This document shows positions 8,900 to 18,493 of a stretch of DNA of 64,000 bases, one piece after another; within the stretch, counting starts at the first letter, position 1; each line of letters begins with the position of its first letter. The stretch covers positions 62,001-126,000 of the forward strand of contig JBAZBI010000001.1 in the NCBI GenBank assembly GCA_041671545.1. The letters are read 5' to 3'. Under the pieces are notes generated by a model, which was not told the DNA's origin, did no database searches, and saw only the letters and a program-made list of their open reading frames with translations. Source of the DNA: UBA1563 sp041671545. Its GTDB lineage: Bacteria; Bacteroidota; Ignavibacteria; Ignavibacteriales; Ignavibacteriaceae. A program made the translations under genes and the position numbers.

Positions 8900-11131
8900 T
8901 TACCAGCCGGAACCTGATTCTTTTTCCTGTATTGGGATTGCAGAACCTCCATGTAAGTTACAATTCTGCGGTTTGTGCGAAACATCTATCAAATCAAAAA
9001 CTTTAGTAGGGCAACTTTCATTTGCAAGTCGTGCATCTCCTCTATCGATCGACTCTTTACAAAATTGTGCAGATTCGACTCCTTCCGGTAAAGTAAAATA
9101 TTCCAGAGGTAGATTTAATTGTTTATATGCTTCGGCCATAAACTTCGCCCAAATCGGCATTGAAGCTCTTGCTCCCTGTCCGTACCATCCGTTAAATTTC
9201 ACTCGCCTATCATCAAAGCCGGTCCAAACTCCACCAACTAATTGAGGAGTGAAGCCAACGAACCAAGCATCAGCAAAATCTTGAGTTGTTCCCGTTTTGC
9301 CGGCAGCTGGTCGGGAGAAATATTGTCTCACTCTAGCACCCGTTCCATAATTAAGCACATCTTCCATCATGCTAGTAACTAATGCAGCTGTTTGAGGAGA
9401 GATCGCTTCTCGATATTCCGGTTTGAACTCATCGATTAAAATTCCATTTTTATCTTCTATCCTTAAAATTGATATTGGCGAGATATAAACACCATGGTTG
9501 GCAATCGTTGCGAATGCTGATGTCAATTCTAAAGGAGTCACCTCAACCGTTCCTAATGCAATTGAAGGGAAAGCGCTCAGTGACGAATTGATTCCCATTT
9601 TATGGGCGTATTTCACGACCATATTGGGAGGCGCAATTTCACCGATCGTTAGTCTTCCGGCAATAACGTTAACCGAATTTGCTAAAGCTTGCCGAAGCGT
9701 TAAATAACCGCCGTAATCGCTGTCACTGTTATCGGGTGACCATCCATTAAAATTGAATTTTTCGTTCAATAATGAAAATGCAGGAAAATATCCGTTATCA
9801 ATCGCAGTGGTATAAACCAAAGGTTTAAATGATGAACCTGGCTGACGTCTGATTTGTGTTACGTGATTTAGTCCATACTGAAAATCTTGATCTGCCCCGC
9901 CGACTAATGCTCTTATCTCTCCGGTTTTGGGATCGATAACAACAAAACCTGTTTGAATAGTACTCTCAATTGTTTTAACCGAATCAATGAACGCAGCATC
10001 ATTACTTAACTGATTATAGACAGCTTGTTTTTGCATTTGCGAAACAGCTTGTTTGTAAGCCACAGTATTTTTAATCGCTCTATCGATTAATGGTCTTAAA
10101 ATCGATTTGTTGTTCTCCCATTTCCAGTTCTTATAAAAAACATCTTGATACTCTCTTAAATGTTCAGCAACAACTTTGTTGGCAATTTTCTGCATCGACA
10201 TATTGATCGACGTGTAAATATTTAATCCGTCTCTGAATAAATCATAACCATATTTATCTGCCATTGCGATCATTTGCTGGCGGACGTATTCCATAAAATG
10301 AGGCGCTTCGCTTCTCATTTTCACTTTCTTCCCTTTTGCTAGAATTATCGGTTCTTCTTTATATTTTTCATACTCGGACTCAGACAAATAACCTGCATTA
10401 ACCATATTATGCATAACTAAATTTCTGCGTGCTATTGCGCGTTCCATCCTGCGTTCAGGATCGTAATTCACTGATGATTTAAGAAGCGCAATTAATAGTG
10501 CAGACTCAGGAACAGTAAGTTCTTTAGCTCTTTTACCAAAATAAATATTGGCGGCAGTTTCTACACCAAAGGCGCTCTTACCGAAATAAGAAACATTCAA
10601 ATAGAGTTCAAGAATTTCTTTCTTTGTAAAATTCCTCTCAATTTGAATTGAAGAAAGCCATTCACGAATTTTCCTTGCAACGGTTTCAACTGAATTTTCA
10701 TTAACTGATTTTAGGCTGTAAAGATTTTTTGCCAGCTGCTGGGTTATAGTACTTGCACCTTCACGAGAAAAAGTTAAAAGATTTTTCGTCATCGCCTTGC
10801 CGAAGCGGATAAGATCAACTCCCCAATGACTGTAAAAATTTCGGTCCTCCGTCGCAATCAACGCGTTGATGAGATGAGCCGGGATACTATCAACATTGGT
10901 TTCTATCCTGTTTTCAATATAAAATTGGCCAAGGATTTCTCCATCAACGGTCCACACTTTACTGGCTAATTGTGGCCGCGGATTTTCTAATTCTTCAAGA
11001 GACGGCAATCCCCAAAAAACGTAAACGGTGAATCCTAAAAAAATCAGTGCTAGAACTGAGATTACGTATTTATACTTTTTTACTAAAGGATATTTTTGGG
11101 ATATATTTTTATTTCGTTGCAATTTTTCCAT
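8900..11131 (-). CDS. penicillin-binding protein 1A, bifunctional transglycosylase/transpeptidase
   Basis: A class A penicillin-binding protein of about 743 residues. A short cytoplasmic N-terminus leads into one membrane anchor (VISVLALIFLGFTVYVFW). The glycosyltransferase 51 domain follows, with the catalytic stretch ATEDRNFYSHWGVD and GASTITQQLAKNL. The C-terminal transpeptidase carries SSFKP (serine nucleophile), SVN and KTGTT. It polymerises and crosslinks peptidoglycan in the periplasm. I place the start at the ATG at 11131; a longer reading frame would need a TTG at 11146 inside the upstream gene. With this start there is one base between it and the LpxH-like stop, so the two are likely one transcript of envelope genes. 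Confidence 0.95.
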   Translation of the reverse strand: MEKLQRNKNISQKYPLVKKYKYVISVLALIFLGFTVYVFWGLPSLEELENPRPQLASKVWTVDGEILGQFYIENRIETNVDSIPAHLINALIATEDRNFYSHWGVDLIRFGKAMTKNLLTFSREGASTITQQLAKNLYSLKSVNENSVETVARKIREWLSSIQIERNFTKKEILELYLNVSYFGKSAFGVETAANIYFGKRAKELTVPESALLIALLKSSVNYDPERRMERAIARRNLVMHNMVNAGYLSESEYEKYKEEPIILAKGKKVKMRSEAPHFMEYVRQQMIAMADKYGYDLFRDGLNIYTSINMSMQKIANKVVAEHLREYQDVFYKNWKWENNKSILRPLIDRAIKNTVAYKQAVSQMQKQAVYNQLSNDAAFIDSVKTIESTIQTGFVVIDPKTGEIRALVGGADQDFQYGLNHVTQIRRQPGSSFKPLVYTTAIDNGYFPAFSLLNEKFNFNGWSPDNSDSDYGGYLTLRQALANSVNVIAGRLTIGEIAPPNMVVKYAHKMGINSSLSAFPSIALGTVEVTPLELTSAFATIANHGVYISPISILRIEDKNGILIDEFKPEYREAISPQTAALVTSMMEDVLNYGTGARVRQYFSRPAAGKTGTTQDFADAWFVGFTPQLVGGVWTGFDDRRVKFNGWYGQGARASMPIWAKFMAEAYKQLNLPLEYFTLPEGVESAQFCKESIDRGDARLANESCPTKVFDLIDVSHKPQNCNLHGGSAIPIQEKESGSGW

Positions 11132-11132
11132 T

Positions 11133-11858
11133 CTATTGCCAGTCAACTATTTGAAAACTATCATTCTGAAATTTGCCATAACACGGTTGATCAAGCCAAG
11201 TACCTAAATTAATATAATAACCGTCATTAACTTTCTCGAATTCTCTTTTATGCGAGTGTCCAAAAATAACATAATCATGGTGATCTTTTAAAATTTCTTT
11301 AGCAGCCTCAAACATTCCGTCGATCTCTCCGTAATCTTTTTTAGCTGTGTAGTCTCTGCTGGTTTTGCTCGTTTTGCTTGCCAGAGATATTCCAAAATCG
11401 GGATGAACTAACGAATACATTTTTTGAAGAAATTTGTTCCGCAACACTTTTTTTAGGATCAGATATCCCACATCGTTTTTAACTAACCCATCTCCATGCG
11501 CAAGATAAAACTTCTTCCCATCTATTGTTACAGAAATACCATCGTGATATAAATGCGCTCCAATTTCTTTTTGAAAAAAATCACGATGGAGGAAATCATG
11601 ATTTCCAATAAAATAATGAAGTTCAACTCCGTTCTCAGATAAATCTTGCAACGCAGTGAGAGTCCTAAAAAATCCTTTTTGATAAACTCGCTTATACTCA
11701 AACCAATAATCGAATAGATCACCGATAATGTAGAGTGCACTTGCATTTTCTTTGGCATACTCCAAAAAAGATACCAACAAACGCTCTCTCTTTTTTTCGA
11801 TGTCGGGAGCTAAAAGTCCTAAGTGAATATCGGAAATAAATAAAACAGGTTTAGACAT
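11133..11858 (-). CDS. lpxH: UDP-2,3-diacylglucosamine diphosphatase (LpxH-like)
   Basis: A 241-residue calcineurin-type metallophosphohydrolase. The metal-binding motifs appear in order: FISDIHLG (7-14), GDLFDYWFEY (46-55), GNHDF, AHGDG and GHSHKREF. The DYWFEY stretch after the second motif is typical of LpxH-type enzymes. These cleave UDP-2,3-diacylglucosamine to lipid X in lipid A synthesis on the cytoplasmic face of the inner membrane. The Bacteroidota variant is often annotated the same way. It sits between an M1 peptidase (two-base gap) and PBP1A. A general phosphoesterase role cannot be excluded. Confidence 0.82.
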   Translation of the reverse strand: MSKPVLFISDIHLGLLAPDIEKKRERLLVSFLEYAKENASALYIIGDLFDYWFEYKRVYQKGFFRTLTALQDLSENGVELHYFIGNHDFLHRDFFQKEIGAHLYHDGISVTIDGKKFYLAHGDGLVKNDVGYLILKKVLRNKFLQKMYSLVHPDFGISLASKTSKTSRDYTAKKDYGEIDGMFEAAKEILKDHHDYVIFGHSHKREFEKVNDGYYINLGTWLDQPCYGKFQNDSFQIVDWQ

Positions 11859-11860
11859 TT

Positions 11861-13564
11861 TTACTCATAAGGATTAGTATCATTAAACTCTACAAGCAAC
11901 CAACCGCTTGGATCAAGCTTGAGTGAATTCATTTTCTTTTTAAGCTTGATCGTTGTTTCGTAATCCGATCCATCAACAATTATTTTTTCAGAATAATCAT
12001 CTCCAGGATTATCGAATAAAAACTGCACCTCAACCGGAAAGTGATATTCAGTTTCCCCTTTTTGAACTTGCTTTAGATTTATGACAACATAATAGGTTGA
12101 GTCGTCATCTTGTTTAACTTTCCAGCGGTAATTAACAATCGGAATATTCTCTCCAACGTAAACCCACTGATTAAAAAACTCTGTCAAATCCCTTTTTGCA
12201 ACTTCTTCACAAACTTTTCTAAAATCTTCGGAGGAAGCATTTTTATATTGATATAAATCAAAATATTGATGAAGAATGGTGAAGAAATTTTCATCACCCA
12301 CTTCCCATCGCAACATGTGAAGCACCCAAGCTCCTTTTCTATAAACTTTGGAACTGAACAAATTACTTCCCGGATTATAAAGTGGACCTTCAAATTCAGT
12401 ACTGAAATTCTTACTCATATTTGAGAACAAAGCATCTTTCCCGAAAACAATTTCATCATAAAGCGCTTCAGAATATGTAGCGAATCCTTCGTTGAGCCAA
12501 ATATCTTTCCAACTCTTCGGTGTTACACAATTGCCCCACCATTGATGTGCTGCTTCATGCACATAAATATCAGTAAACATTTTTGCGCCGTTTACAAAAT
12601 TACTTCCAACTCCGGTGATGGTAGCGCTTTCCATTGCACCGCTCTGCCATAGGAATTCTGCGACACCATATTTTTCTTTTACAAATGGATATTCTCCAAA
12701 AAGCTGTGATAAAACTTTTAGAATTTGCGGATGTTCTGAAAAATCTGCTTTTGCGTTTTCTAAATGGTTTGGTAATGCGTAATATTGAATTGGAATTGAA
12801 TCACCTAAAGCAGTAACATATTTTTCAGAAAAAGTTTTATATCCTGAAGAGTAAATAGCTGCAGTATAAGTCGGCAGCTCGTAATTTGTTTTCCAATGAT
12901 AGGTGGCTCTTCCATTTGTGTCGGATTTTTCTAACAATATTCCGTTCGAAACAGAAACTTCGGAAGAGGCGTTGGTTATGTAAAAATCGAATGTTGCCTT
13001 ATCGGTTAAAATATCATTACAGGGGAACCAGGTTGAAGCGAAATTCGGTTCGCTAATATTATAGACAAGCGACTTCCCGTTTATTTCACCGAACACAAAT
13101 GAAGATAATCCAAGATTTTTGGGTCTTCCTTCGTACATAATTTCTACGTAATTGGTGTCGTTAATATTTTTTGGTTCGATGGTTAAAGAGGTTTTGTAAT
13201 TTGAATAATTTGTAGCTAAACCATTCCATAATACTTTATGAATTTTCAAGTTATCGTAGAAATTGATATGGAATTTCTTATCTAATGAGTCGGTAAAAAC
13301 AAATTGAAGAGTAACATCTCCTTTTAAGCGTTTTTGTTCGGGAAATAAATCCAACTTGATTGTGTAATGTAGTACATCGATCAATTTTTGCTCAGGTGAG
13401 TTGTAACCGTCTTCCTCTTCATCAGCAAGCCAGGTTCTACCAAGGCCAATCCCGTTACTTACATACGAATTGGCTCTCTCAATCTTGGAAGAAAAGAATC
13501 CGCCAAACAGAAAAAACGAACTGACGAAGAAAAGGATTGAAAAGTAAATTTTGTTTTTTGTCAT
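11861..13564 (-). CDS. M1-family metallopeptidase (aminopeptidase)
   Basis: A 567-residue gluzincin of the M1 aminopeptidase family. The zinc site is HEAAH (336-340) with the third ligand E359 in NEGFATYSEAL. The exopeptidase motif is present as GAMES (309-313), a variant of the usual GAMEN. A hydrophobic N-terminus (IYFSILFFVSSFFLFGGFF) looks like a signal peptide or anchor, so it probably acts in the periplasm or on the cell surface, trimming peptides. The length is short for the family: it lacks the large C-terminal helical domain of aminopeptidase N and ends soon after the catalytic and small beta domains. It begins the operon with lpxH and the PBP1A gene. Confidence 0.88.
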   Translation of the reverse strand: MTKNKIYFSILFFVSSFFLFGGFFSSKIERANSYVSNGIGLGRTWLADEEEDGYNSPEQKLIDVLHYTIKLDLFPEQKRLKGDVTLQFVFTDSLDKKFHINFYDNLKIHKVLWNGLATNYSNYKTSLTIEPKNINDTNYVEIMYEGRPKNLGLSSFVFGEINGKSLVYNISEPNFASTWFPCNDILTDKATFDFYITNASSEVSVSNGILLEKSDTNGRATYHWKTNYELPTYTAAIYSSGYKTFSEKYVTALGDSIPIQYYALPNHLENAKADFSEHPQILKVLSQLFGEYPFVKEKYGVAEFLWQSGAMESATITGVGSNFVNGAKMFTDIYVHEAAHQWWGNCVTPKSWKDIWLNEGFATYSEALYDEIVFGKDALFSNMSKNFSTEFEGPLYNPGSNLFSSKVYRKGAWVLHMLRWEVGDENFFTILHQYFDLYQYKNASSEDFRKVCEEVAKRDLTEFFNQWVYVGENIPIVNYRWKVKQDDDSTYYVVINLKQVQKGETEYHFPVEVQFLFDNPGDDYSEKIIVDGSDYETTIKLKKKMNSLKLDPSGWLLVEFNDTNPYE

Positions 13565-13637
13565 AAATGTTTTTGAAAAATCATTTTTGTGTCGGATGCA
13601 ATTTAAGATTTTTTTATCTGTTGTGAAAAGAGAAAAG

Positions 13638-13671
13638 AAAAAGCCGCCCGGTTTTACGCGGAGCGGCTTTT
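13638..13671 (-). terminator. rho-independent terminator after T9SS cargo gene
   Basis: A strong hairpin with AAAAGCCGC paired to GCGGCTTTT and a 15-base loop. On the minus strand it is followed by TTTTTCTTTTCTCT. It lies 21 bases past the stop of the 491-residue sorting-signal protein. The terminator at 18441-18473 is almost identical in stem and loop. Confidence 0.85.
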
Positions 13672-13691
13672 GGGAAGAAAGAAGTTGAATT

Positions 13692-15167
13692 TTATTTAAG
13701 AAGTATCATCTTTTTTACGCTGCGAAATGTTTTGTTTGAAACTGTTGAATTTGAATTTATGACATATAGGTAAATACCAGATGGTAATAGATCTGAAAGG
13801 AAGTTATAATTATAAGTACCGGCTGACAGAGTCTCTCGGTCTAGAACCACTTTTACAATTTGCCCTACCATATTATAAATATTTAATGAAACGGTAGATT
13901 CCTCAACCAACCCAAATGCGATATTGGTTGACGGGTTAAATGGATTAGGATAGTTTTGTGATAGATAATATGCTTGCGGTACAACATAATCCAACTTTTC
14001 AACCGATGTAGTTGATGTTGAAATGGTATTGGAATTCTCGCTCACGTCATAGATGTTATTATACGCTCTTAACCTGTAGTAGTATAAGGTATTGTCAACC
14101 AATCCAGTTACATCCCAACTATTTGTTATACCAACATCTTTATTGTTGTAACCAGAGACATAAGTAGCAAACATATTGCTAGTAGAGACATCAAGCTGAT
14201 ATCCAGCACTATTTGCTACACTATTCCAATTTGCTTTGAAGCTTGTCTTGGTTATATTAGTAGCAGTTGTAGCAGATGGTGGAGATGGTGGATTAATATT
14301 GGTTGTTTTAAACTGCCAAGGACCACCAGAATTCCAGGTTAATAAACCGGCAGAATTTACTGCTCCAATGCCCCAATAATATGTAGTACTTGTGTTCAAT
14401 GTACCAGGATCATAATAAGTGTTTGTAACGTTACCTTTATTGTCTGCATCATTGCTTAAAGTTGGATCTGTTCCAAAGTATACCTTATAGTAAGATACCT
14501 CATTACCGCCACCAGTCCATCTAAGAATGGAGGTTGTTGGTTGGTTTATAGCTCCATCACTTGGATTTGGATCTTTTGGTGGTGGAGGCGGTATATTATA
14601 TTTGATTTTTAATATTGGAGCATAATTACTGCCATTATCTTTAGAGTAAAATGATGCTGATGTTTCGTTTGTAGCGGGTATTAATACAAAACCATTATTT
14701 ATTTCTGCGTTGTACCAAAGTTTAACAATTCCCGTTACATCATAATTTGTGTATTGCTTGGTCCGCCCAACATCGAAATTAAAACCGGATAGGAGATTAA
14801 TTGAAGGTTTATTATTCCATGTAACGGCAGATTCCGACCAAGAAGGTATCCCTAAATAGCCAACATCAAATTTCACAGTTGTCGTAGATTTATCGAAACA
14901 ATAGAGACTTAGTTCCGCATCCGTAATTAACGCATTTTGAGGCAAAGTTGGGAGGTCAAAAAATATGAGACTATACCCTAGACCATTAATTGATAATTTT
15001 TGTATAGAAAATAGAGTGCTAGCCCCAGTGTTAGCGTTAGGAGCTTCTTCAAAAATAGCGGCATCTTTTACAAGGGTTGCGGTTTTTTGGTACTGGGTAT
15101 ACAATGGCTCCACAAATAAGAATATCGTAGTAAATGAGACAACGACTACTTGAATAAATTTATACAT
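13692..15167 (-). CDS. T9SS-sorted secreted protein with DNRLRE-type and fibronectin III domains
   Basis: A 491-residue exported protein. An N-terminal signal peptide (about 1-25) is followed by a DNRLRE-like beta domain (about 30-195), recognisable by AELSLYCF, SWSESAVTWNNKP and the late GFVLIPATNETS. A proline-rich linker (PPPPPKDPNPSDGA) leads to two fibronectin-III-like repeats (about 205-385). The C-terminus (about 402-491) is a type A T9SS sorting region with YLSQNYPNPFNPSTNIAFGL and a last strand ending VKKMILLK. It should cross the outer membrane by the type IX system and stay on the surface or be released. The start has a strong AAGGAG site. The ligand is unknown. Confidence 0.85.
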   Translation of the reverse strand: MYKFIQVVVVSFTTIFLFVEPLYTQYQKTATLVKDAAIFEEAPNANTGASTLFSIQKLSINGLGYSLIFFDLPTLPQNALITDAELSLYCFDKSTTTVKFDVGYLGIPSWSESAVTWNNKPSINLLSGFNFDVGRTKQYTNYDVTGIVKLWYNAEINNGFVLIPATNETSASFYSKDNGSNYAPILKIKYNIPPPPPKDPNPSDGAINQPTTSILRWTGGGNEVSYYKVYFGTDPTLSNDADNKGNVTNTYYDPGTLNTSTTYYWGIGAVNSAGLLTWNSGGPWQFKTTNINPPSPPSATTATNITKTSFKANWNSVANSAGYQLDVSTSNMFATYVSGYNNKDVGITNSWDVTGLVDNTLYYYRLRAYNNIYDVSENSNTISTSTTSVEKLDYVVPQAYYLSQNYPNPFNPSTNIAFGLVEESTVSLNIYNMVGQIVKVVLDRETLSAGTYNYNFLSDLLPSGIYLYVINSNSTVSNKTFRSVKKMILLK

Positions 15168-15248
15168 GAGTATCTCCTTTTTCTAAAACTGTTTTGGAAG
15201 TGAGTTTCAATAAATTAATGAGTAAGTCATTTTTATTAATAGGGGAAA

Positions 15249-15362
15249 TTATTTGTGACTACTTTTTTTCGCTGCTTTAGTTTTACTACTACTTTGTGTT
15301 TTCCGATGCTTGCTTAAAGTTTTCTTCCTTTGAACATGTTTGTTCGGTGTAGGTGATTTCAT
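15249..15362 (-). CDS. short lysine-rich basic protein (37 residues), putative
   Basis: A small reading frame in the 354-base gap between the response-regulator gene and the secreted-protein gene. It starts at ATG 15362, with GGAG six bases upstream, and ends at TAA. The product has 37 residues, almost all polar, with about a third lysine, arginine or histidine (KHVQRKKTLSKHRK) and a KAAKKSS tail like histone H1 tails. Such a protein would bind nucleic acid or the ribosome, but no family was recognised. The good ribosome site and strongly biased composition favour a real gene; the shortness means chance cannot be excluded. Apart from this gene, nothing was recognised in 15168-15521. Confidence 0.5.
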   Translation of the reverse strand: MKSPTPNKHVQRKKTLSKHRKTQSSSKTKAAKKSSHK

Positions 15363-15521
15363 GTTTAACTCCGTTATTATTTTTAAGTACGTCTTTCAAA
15401 ATATTTTCAATACAAAATTAATACATCATTTAAGTAGTTAAATACCTCTTTTTGAGTATAAATGTTCGTTGCATGGGTATTTTTATACTAAATGCTATGG
15501 GATTGTATGGTGAGTTAGATA

Positions 15522-16121
15522 CTAAAGAAAAAAGTTATTTAGCTCTGCGGTTGTTTTCAACCCTGTTTTTTCCAGTATATTCCTCCGGTGTGTATCTACC
15601 GTATTTTTACTAATAAAAAGTAGTTCTGCTATTTCCCCACTGCTTTTCCCTTTCATTAGCAATTTTACAATTTCAATTTCTCTATCTGTTAGTGAGTATT
15701 GCGTTTTAAGTTTTTGAGGCAAGATAATTTCTAATTTTTCTTTTTGTACATTGCAATATCTAACAATTGCTTCGCTCAGCTCATCAATATCAACTGGTTT
15801 TAAGAGATAATCAAAAGCGGCGTTGCGTATCGCTTTTATTGCATACTGGTTATACCCGGAAACAAAGATGAAAGTTGGGAAAACATTTTTTGCCCTAATT
15901 TCTTTTACAACTTCAAACCCATTCTCCTTCGGCATTTCAACATCAAGAAAAACTATATCGGGAGAATATTCTATTACTTTCTTTATTCCGGTTTCCACTT
16001 TTATCTCTGTGGCGATAACTGAAATATTTGGAATTTTTTCCAAAAGACTTTGCAGCCTGTCGCACGCTTCAATTTCATCATCAATTATAATACACTTAAT
16101 AAGTTTTACTTCTGTTTTCAT
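15522..16121 (-). CDS. response regulator, receiver plus LuxR-type HTH
   Basis: A 199-residue two-component regulator. The receiver domain (about 8-125) has the acidic pair DDE at 14-16, the phospho-acceptor D60 in IVFLDVEMP, and K108 in DYLLKPVD. The C-terminal domain (about 143-190) is a LuxR/NarL helix-turn-helix (SLTDREIEIVKLLMKGKSSG, then NTVDTHRRNILEKTG). The receiver looks like those of LytTR regulators (YNQYAIKAIRNAAFDYLLKP), but the output domain is LuxR-type. It lies five bases downstream of the LytS-type kinase stop, so this is the cognate pair. Targets are not evident. Confidence 0.9.
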   Translation of the reverse strand: MKTEVKLIKCIIIDDEIEACDRLQSLLEKIPNISVIATEIKVETGIKKVIEYSPDIVFLDVEMPKENGFEVVKEIRAKNVFPTFIFVSGYNQYAIKAIRNAAFDYLLKPVDIDELSEAIVRYCNVQKEKLEIILPQKLKTQYSLTDREIEIVKLLMKGKSSGEIAELLFISKNTVDTHRRNILEKTGLKTTAELNNFFL

Positions 16122-16126
16122 AAATG

Positions 16127-18253
16127 TTATTCTCCCGGAATAGTAATATAAACTTCAGTACCTAATGGCTGTTCTTTTTCATCTGTGATGTCTTTTATAG
16201 CATAAGTAATCTTAATTTTCATCAAGGTCTTGTACAATTCAAGGATTTGGTCAAGTATTTCCAATCCTTTGCTTGTATTATCAACTTCAATAGTCTTAGC
16301 TTTTTTTCTCCCAACTCCATTATCCCTGATAACAACAACACAACTATTTTTTATTGAGGTAACGGTAATGATCAGCTCTCCCTTTCCTTCCAAATGTTTT
16401 AGCCCGTGTTTAATTGCATTTTCGGCAAATGTGTGTACTAACATTTTTGGGATATTTATTCCGAGGTTAGACTCATGGTCTGTTTTAATTTCATAGTTGA
16501 ATTTGTCGTTGTACCTGAATTGTTCAAGATCAAGGTAATTCTTAACATAATCAAATTCATCAGCCAGGGTTGTAATTATTTTATCGGAGTTCAGAATTGT
16601 TGAACGGAGCAGTTTACTGTACTTACCAAATATATAGTCAGCTTTATATTTGTTCTGCTTATAAAACAATGACCCAATCGAATTGATGATATTAAGCGTA
16701 AAATGTGGATCAACCTGGTTTTTAATTGCCTTCATTTGCAGTTCAATAATCCTCTTTTCCGTTTCATATTTTAGTTCCGCTCTGTGCTTCTGCGACTTTT
16801 GAATAAGCAGAATGAAGAGGAAAACAATGAAATAAATCCCACCATAAAGAGGAAATCTCAAATAATATAAAGAGTTGGCTTTATAATTAATAGTGTACAT
16901 ATAATTGTTGGACTGGACAAAAAGTTCAGACAAATTGGCGCCATTCAGTTTCAGTGAAACACTCTGTATGTTGTTTGCCCCAGGACAATTAACCGTGACA
17001 TAATCTGATAAATCATTTCTAAAAATGCTCAATTGCTGTAAATCGAAATTCCATAGTAATACTTCATTTTCCCCATCCAGGTCAATGTCCATCTCAAAGT
17101 CATTTATTAGGTCGAGTACCGGGGAATTTATTTGTTCCACCACATTCAATTCGGTATCAAGTTTCTCGAAGGTTCCGTTTGTTTGTAGGATATAAAAATA
17201 ATCATGATTAACATTTTCACCATAATATAGTTTAGCGCTCTCCCATTCTTTTGAGTATACGAATTTTTTCTCTTTCAGTTTGTTTAGATTTTCATCGTAA
17301 AGAGCTAAAGTAGAATAATGACCATTTGTTCCGAAATAGATGTTCAGCACAACAAAGAAAGTTCCTTTGTTATTTTTAATTGAAATCACATGCGAATTTG
17401 AAGGATAATATCCGATTTTAACAGGTTTATATTTAAAGGTGAGATCATTATTAAAAACCATTAACCAAGCATACATATCAGAGTAAGGTATGTTTTCAGC
17501 ACAATTACCAACAGCATTGGATACGGTGAGAAAATAGAGATCATTAGTCTTACTACCATAATCTGCTAACACGTTTTCGATTCCAGCACAACTTTTTTCG
17601 GAAAAATACAAAGTGTCTTTTGACAAGTCATATGCAAACATTTTACGCGGTTGTACAGAAAAGCCTGTGTTTGCAAAGAAGTAAAATTCCTTTATTCCAT
17701 CTTTATTTTCATCATAAAAACCGCATGGAATTATAACACAATCAATTGATTTATCGAAAGGAATATAACGGCATATTTCTCTATCCTTTATTAACACTAT
17801 ATTTTTAAGTGGTGATATACAATTCAGAAATATTTTATGATCGTGATTAGTAAAAACAAATACTTCAGCTAAACCGTCACTATCAAGATCGTTCCATAAA
17901 GGCAGACTACTGCTAATGTATTTACCGTTAAAATTCCATTGTCCTACGACTTTGTTATTTTTATAAACTCGCAAACATGTTTTATTATCATAGTTTGTTT
18001 CTATGCTAATTTTTTCACTTATCTTATCAGAATTCAAGTCAGTGTAAAAAAAGTTCTGGAAGGGAACATTTTTTTTCAGTGAAACAATTTTAGCGGTGTA
18101 TTTAATAATAATTTGAGGAAGTGCGGAGATTATAATAATTGAAATTAACAAACTTAGGACAAGGGGATGTGTCGAAATATTTATTACCCCAGTTCTATGT
18201 TCCCCAATAAATCCGCGGAAATATTTTATTAGTTTGTAATATATTTCACTCAT
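16127..18253 (-). CDS. LytS-type sensor histidine kinase with large extracytoplasmic domain
   Basis: A 708-residue membrane kinase. A first membrane helix (about 29-50) and a second (about 467-485) enclose some 415 periplasmic residues. Several stretches there resemble FG-GAP/VCBS-like propeller blades, with DxDxDG-like loops such as DLDSDGLAEVFVF, DENKDGIKEFYFF and DIDLDGENEVLLW. The cytoplasmic part is the His_kinase/LytS type: the phospho-acceptor box is QVDPHFTLNIINS (about 513-525, usual form NPHFLFN) and the ATP-binding domain has HTFAENAIKHGLKH and RDNGVG. It probably senses an extracellular ligand and phosphorylates the adjacent LuxR-type regulator. Confidence 0.88.
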   Translation of the reverse strand: MSEIYYKLIKYFRGFIGEHRTGVINISTHPLVLSLLISIIIISALPQIIIKYTAKIVSLKKNVPFQNFFYTDLNSDKISEKISIETNYDNKTCLRVYKNNKVVGQWNFNGKYISSSLPLWNDLDSDGLAEVFVFTNHDHKIFLNCISPLKNIVLIKDREICRYIPFDKSIDCVIIPCGFYDENKDGIKEFYFFANTGFSVQPRKMFAYDLSKDTLYFSEKSCAGIENVLADYGSKTNDLYFLTVSNAVGNCAENIPYSDMYAWLMVFNNDLTFKYKPVKIGYYPSNSHVISIKNNKGTFFVVLNIYFGTNGHYSTLALYDENLNKLKEKKFVYSKEWESAKLYYGENVNHDYFYILQTNGTFEKLDTELNVVEQINSPVLDLINDFEMDIDLDGENEVLLWNFDLQQLSIFRNDLSDYVTVNCPGANNIQSVSLKLNGANLSELFVQSNNYMYTINYKANSLYYLRFPLYGGIYFIVFLFILLIQKSQKHRAELKYETEKRIIELQMKAIKNQVDPHFTLNIINSIGSLFYKQNKYKADYIFGKYSKLLRSTILNSDKIITTLADEFDYVKNYLDLEQFRYNDKFNYEIKTDHESNLGINIPKMLVHTFAENAIKHGLKHLEGKGELIITVTSIKNSCVVVIRDNGVGRKKAKTIEVDNTSKGLEILDQILELYKTLMKIKITYAIKDITDEKEQPLGTEVYITIPGE

Positions 18254-18440
18254 TTTTGAACCACCTGAGATGAATAATGCCCTAAATATCTATTATCGTC
18301 AAAGAAAATATCATCTAAATTAGCATATCTATCCAACGTTAGAAAAATTAACATAAATAATTACCCCAACTATTTTAAATTAATGATTTTCGGAATAAAA
18401 CAAAGCATTTTTTTATAAAAAGAAAATCAAAAGGGAAATA

Positions 18441-18473
18441 AAAAAGCCGCCCGGTTTACGCTGAGCGGCTTTT
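18441..18473 (-). terminator. rho-independent terminator after large T9SS cargo gene
   Basis: A hairpin of AAAAGCCGC paired with GCGGCTTTT, with loop CCGGTTTACGCTGA, 21 bases past the stop of the 1,039-residue protein gene and followed on the minus strand by TTTATTTCCC. It is near-identical to the terminator at 13638-13671, with loop differences only. Confidence 0.82.
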
Positions 18474-18493
18474 GATTAGAATTTGGGAAATTA

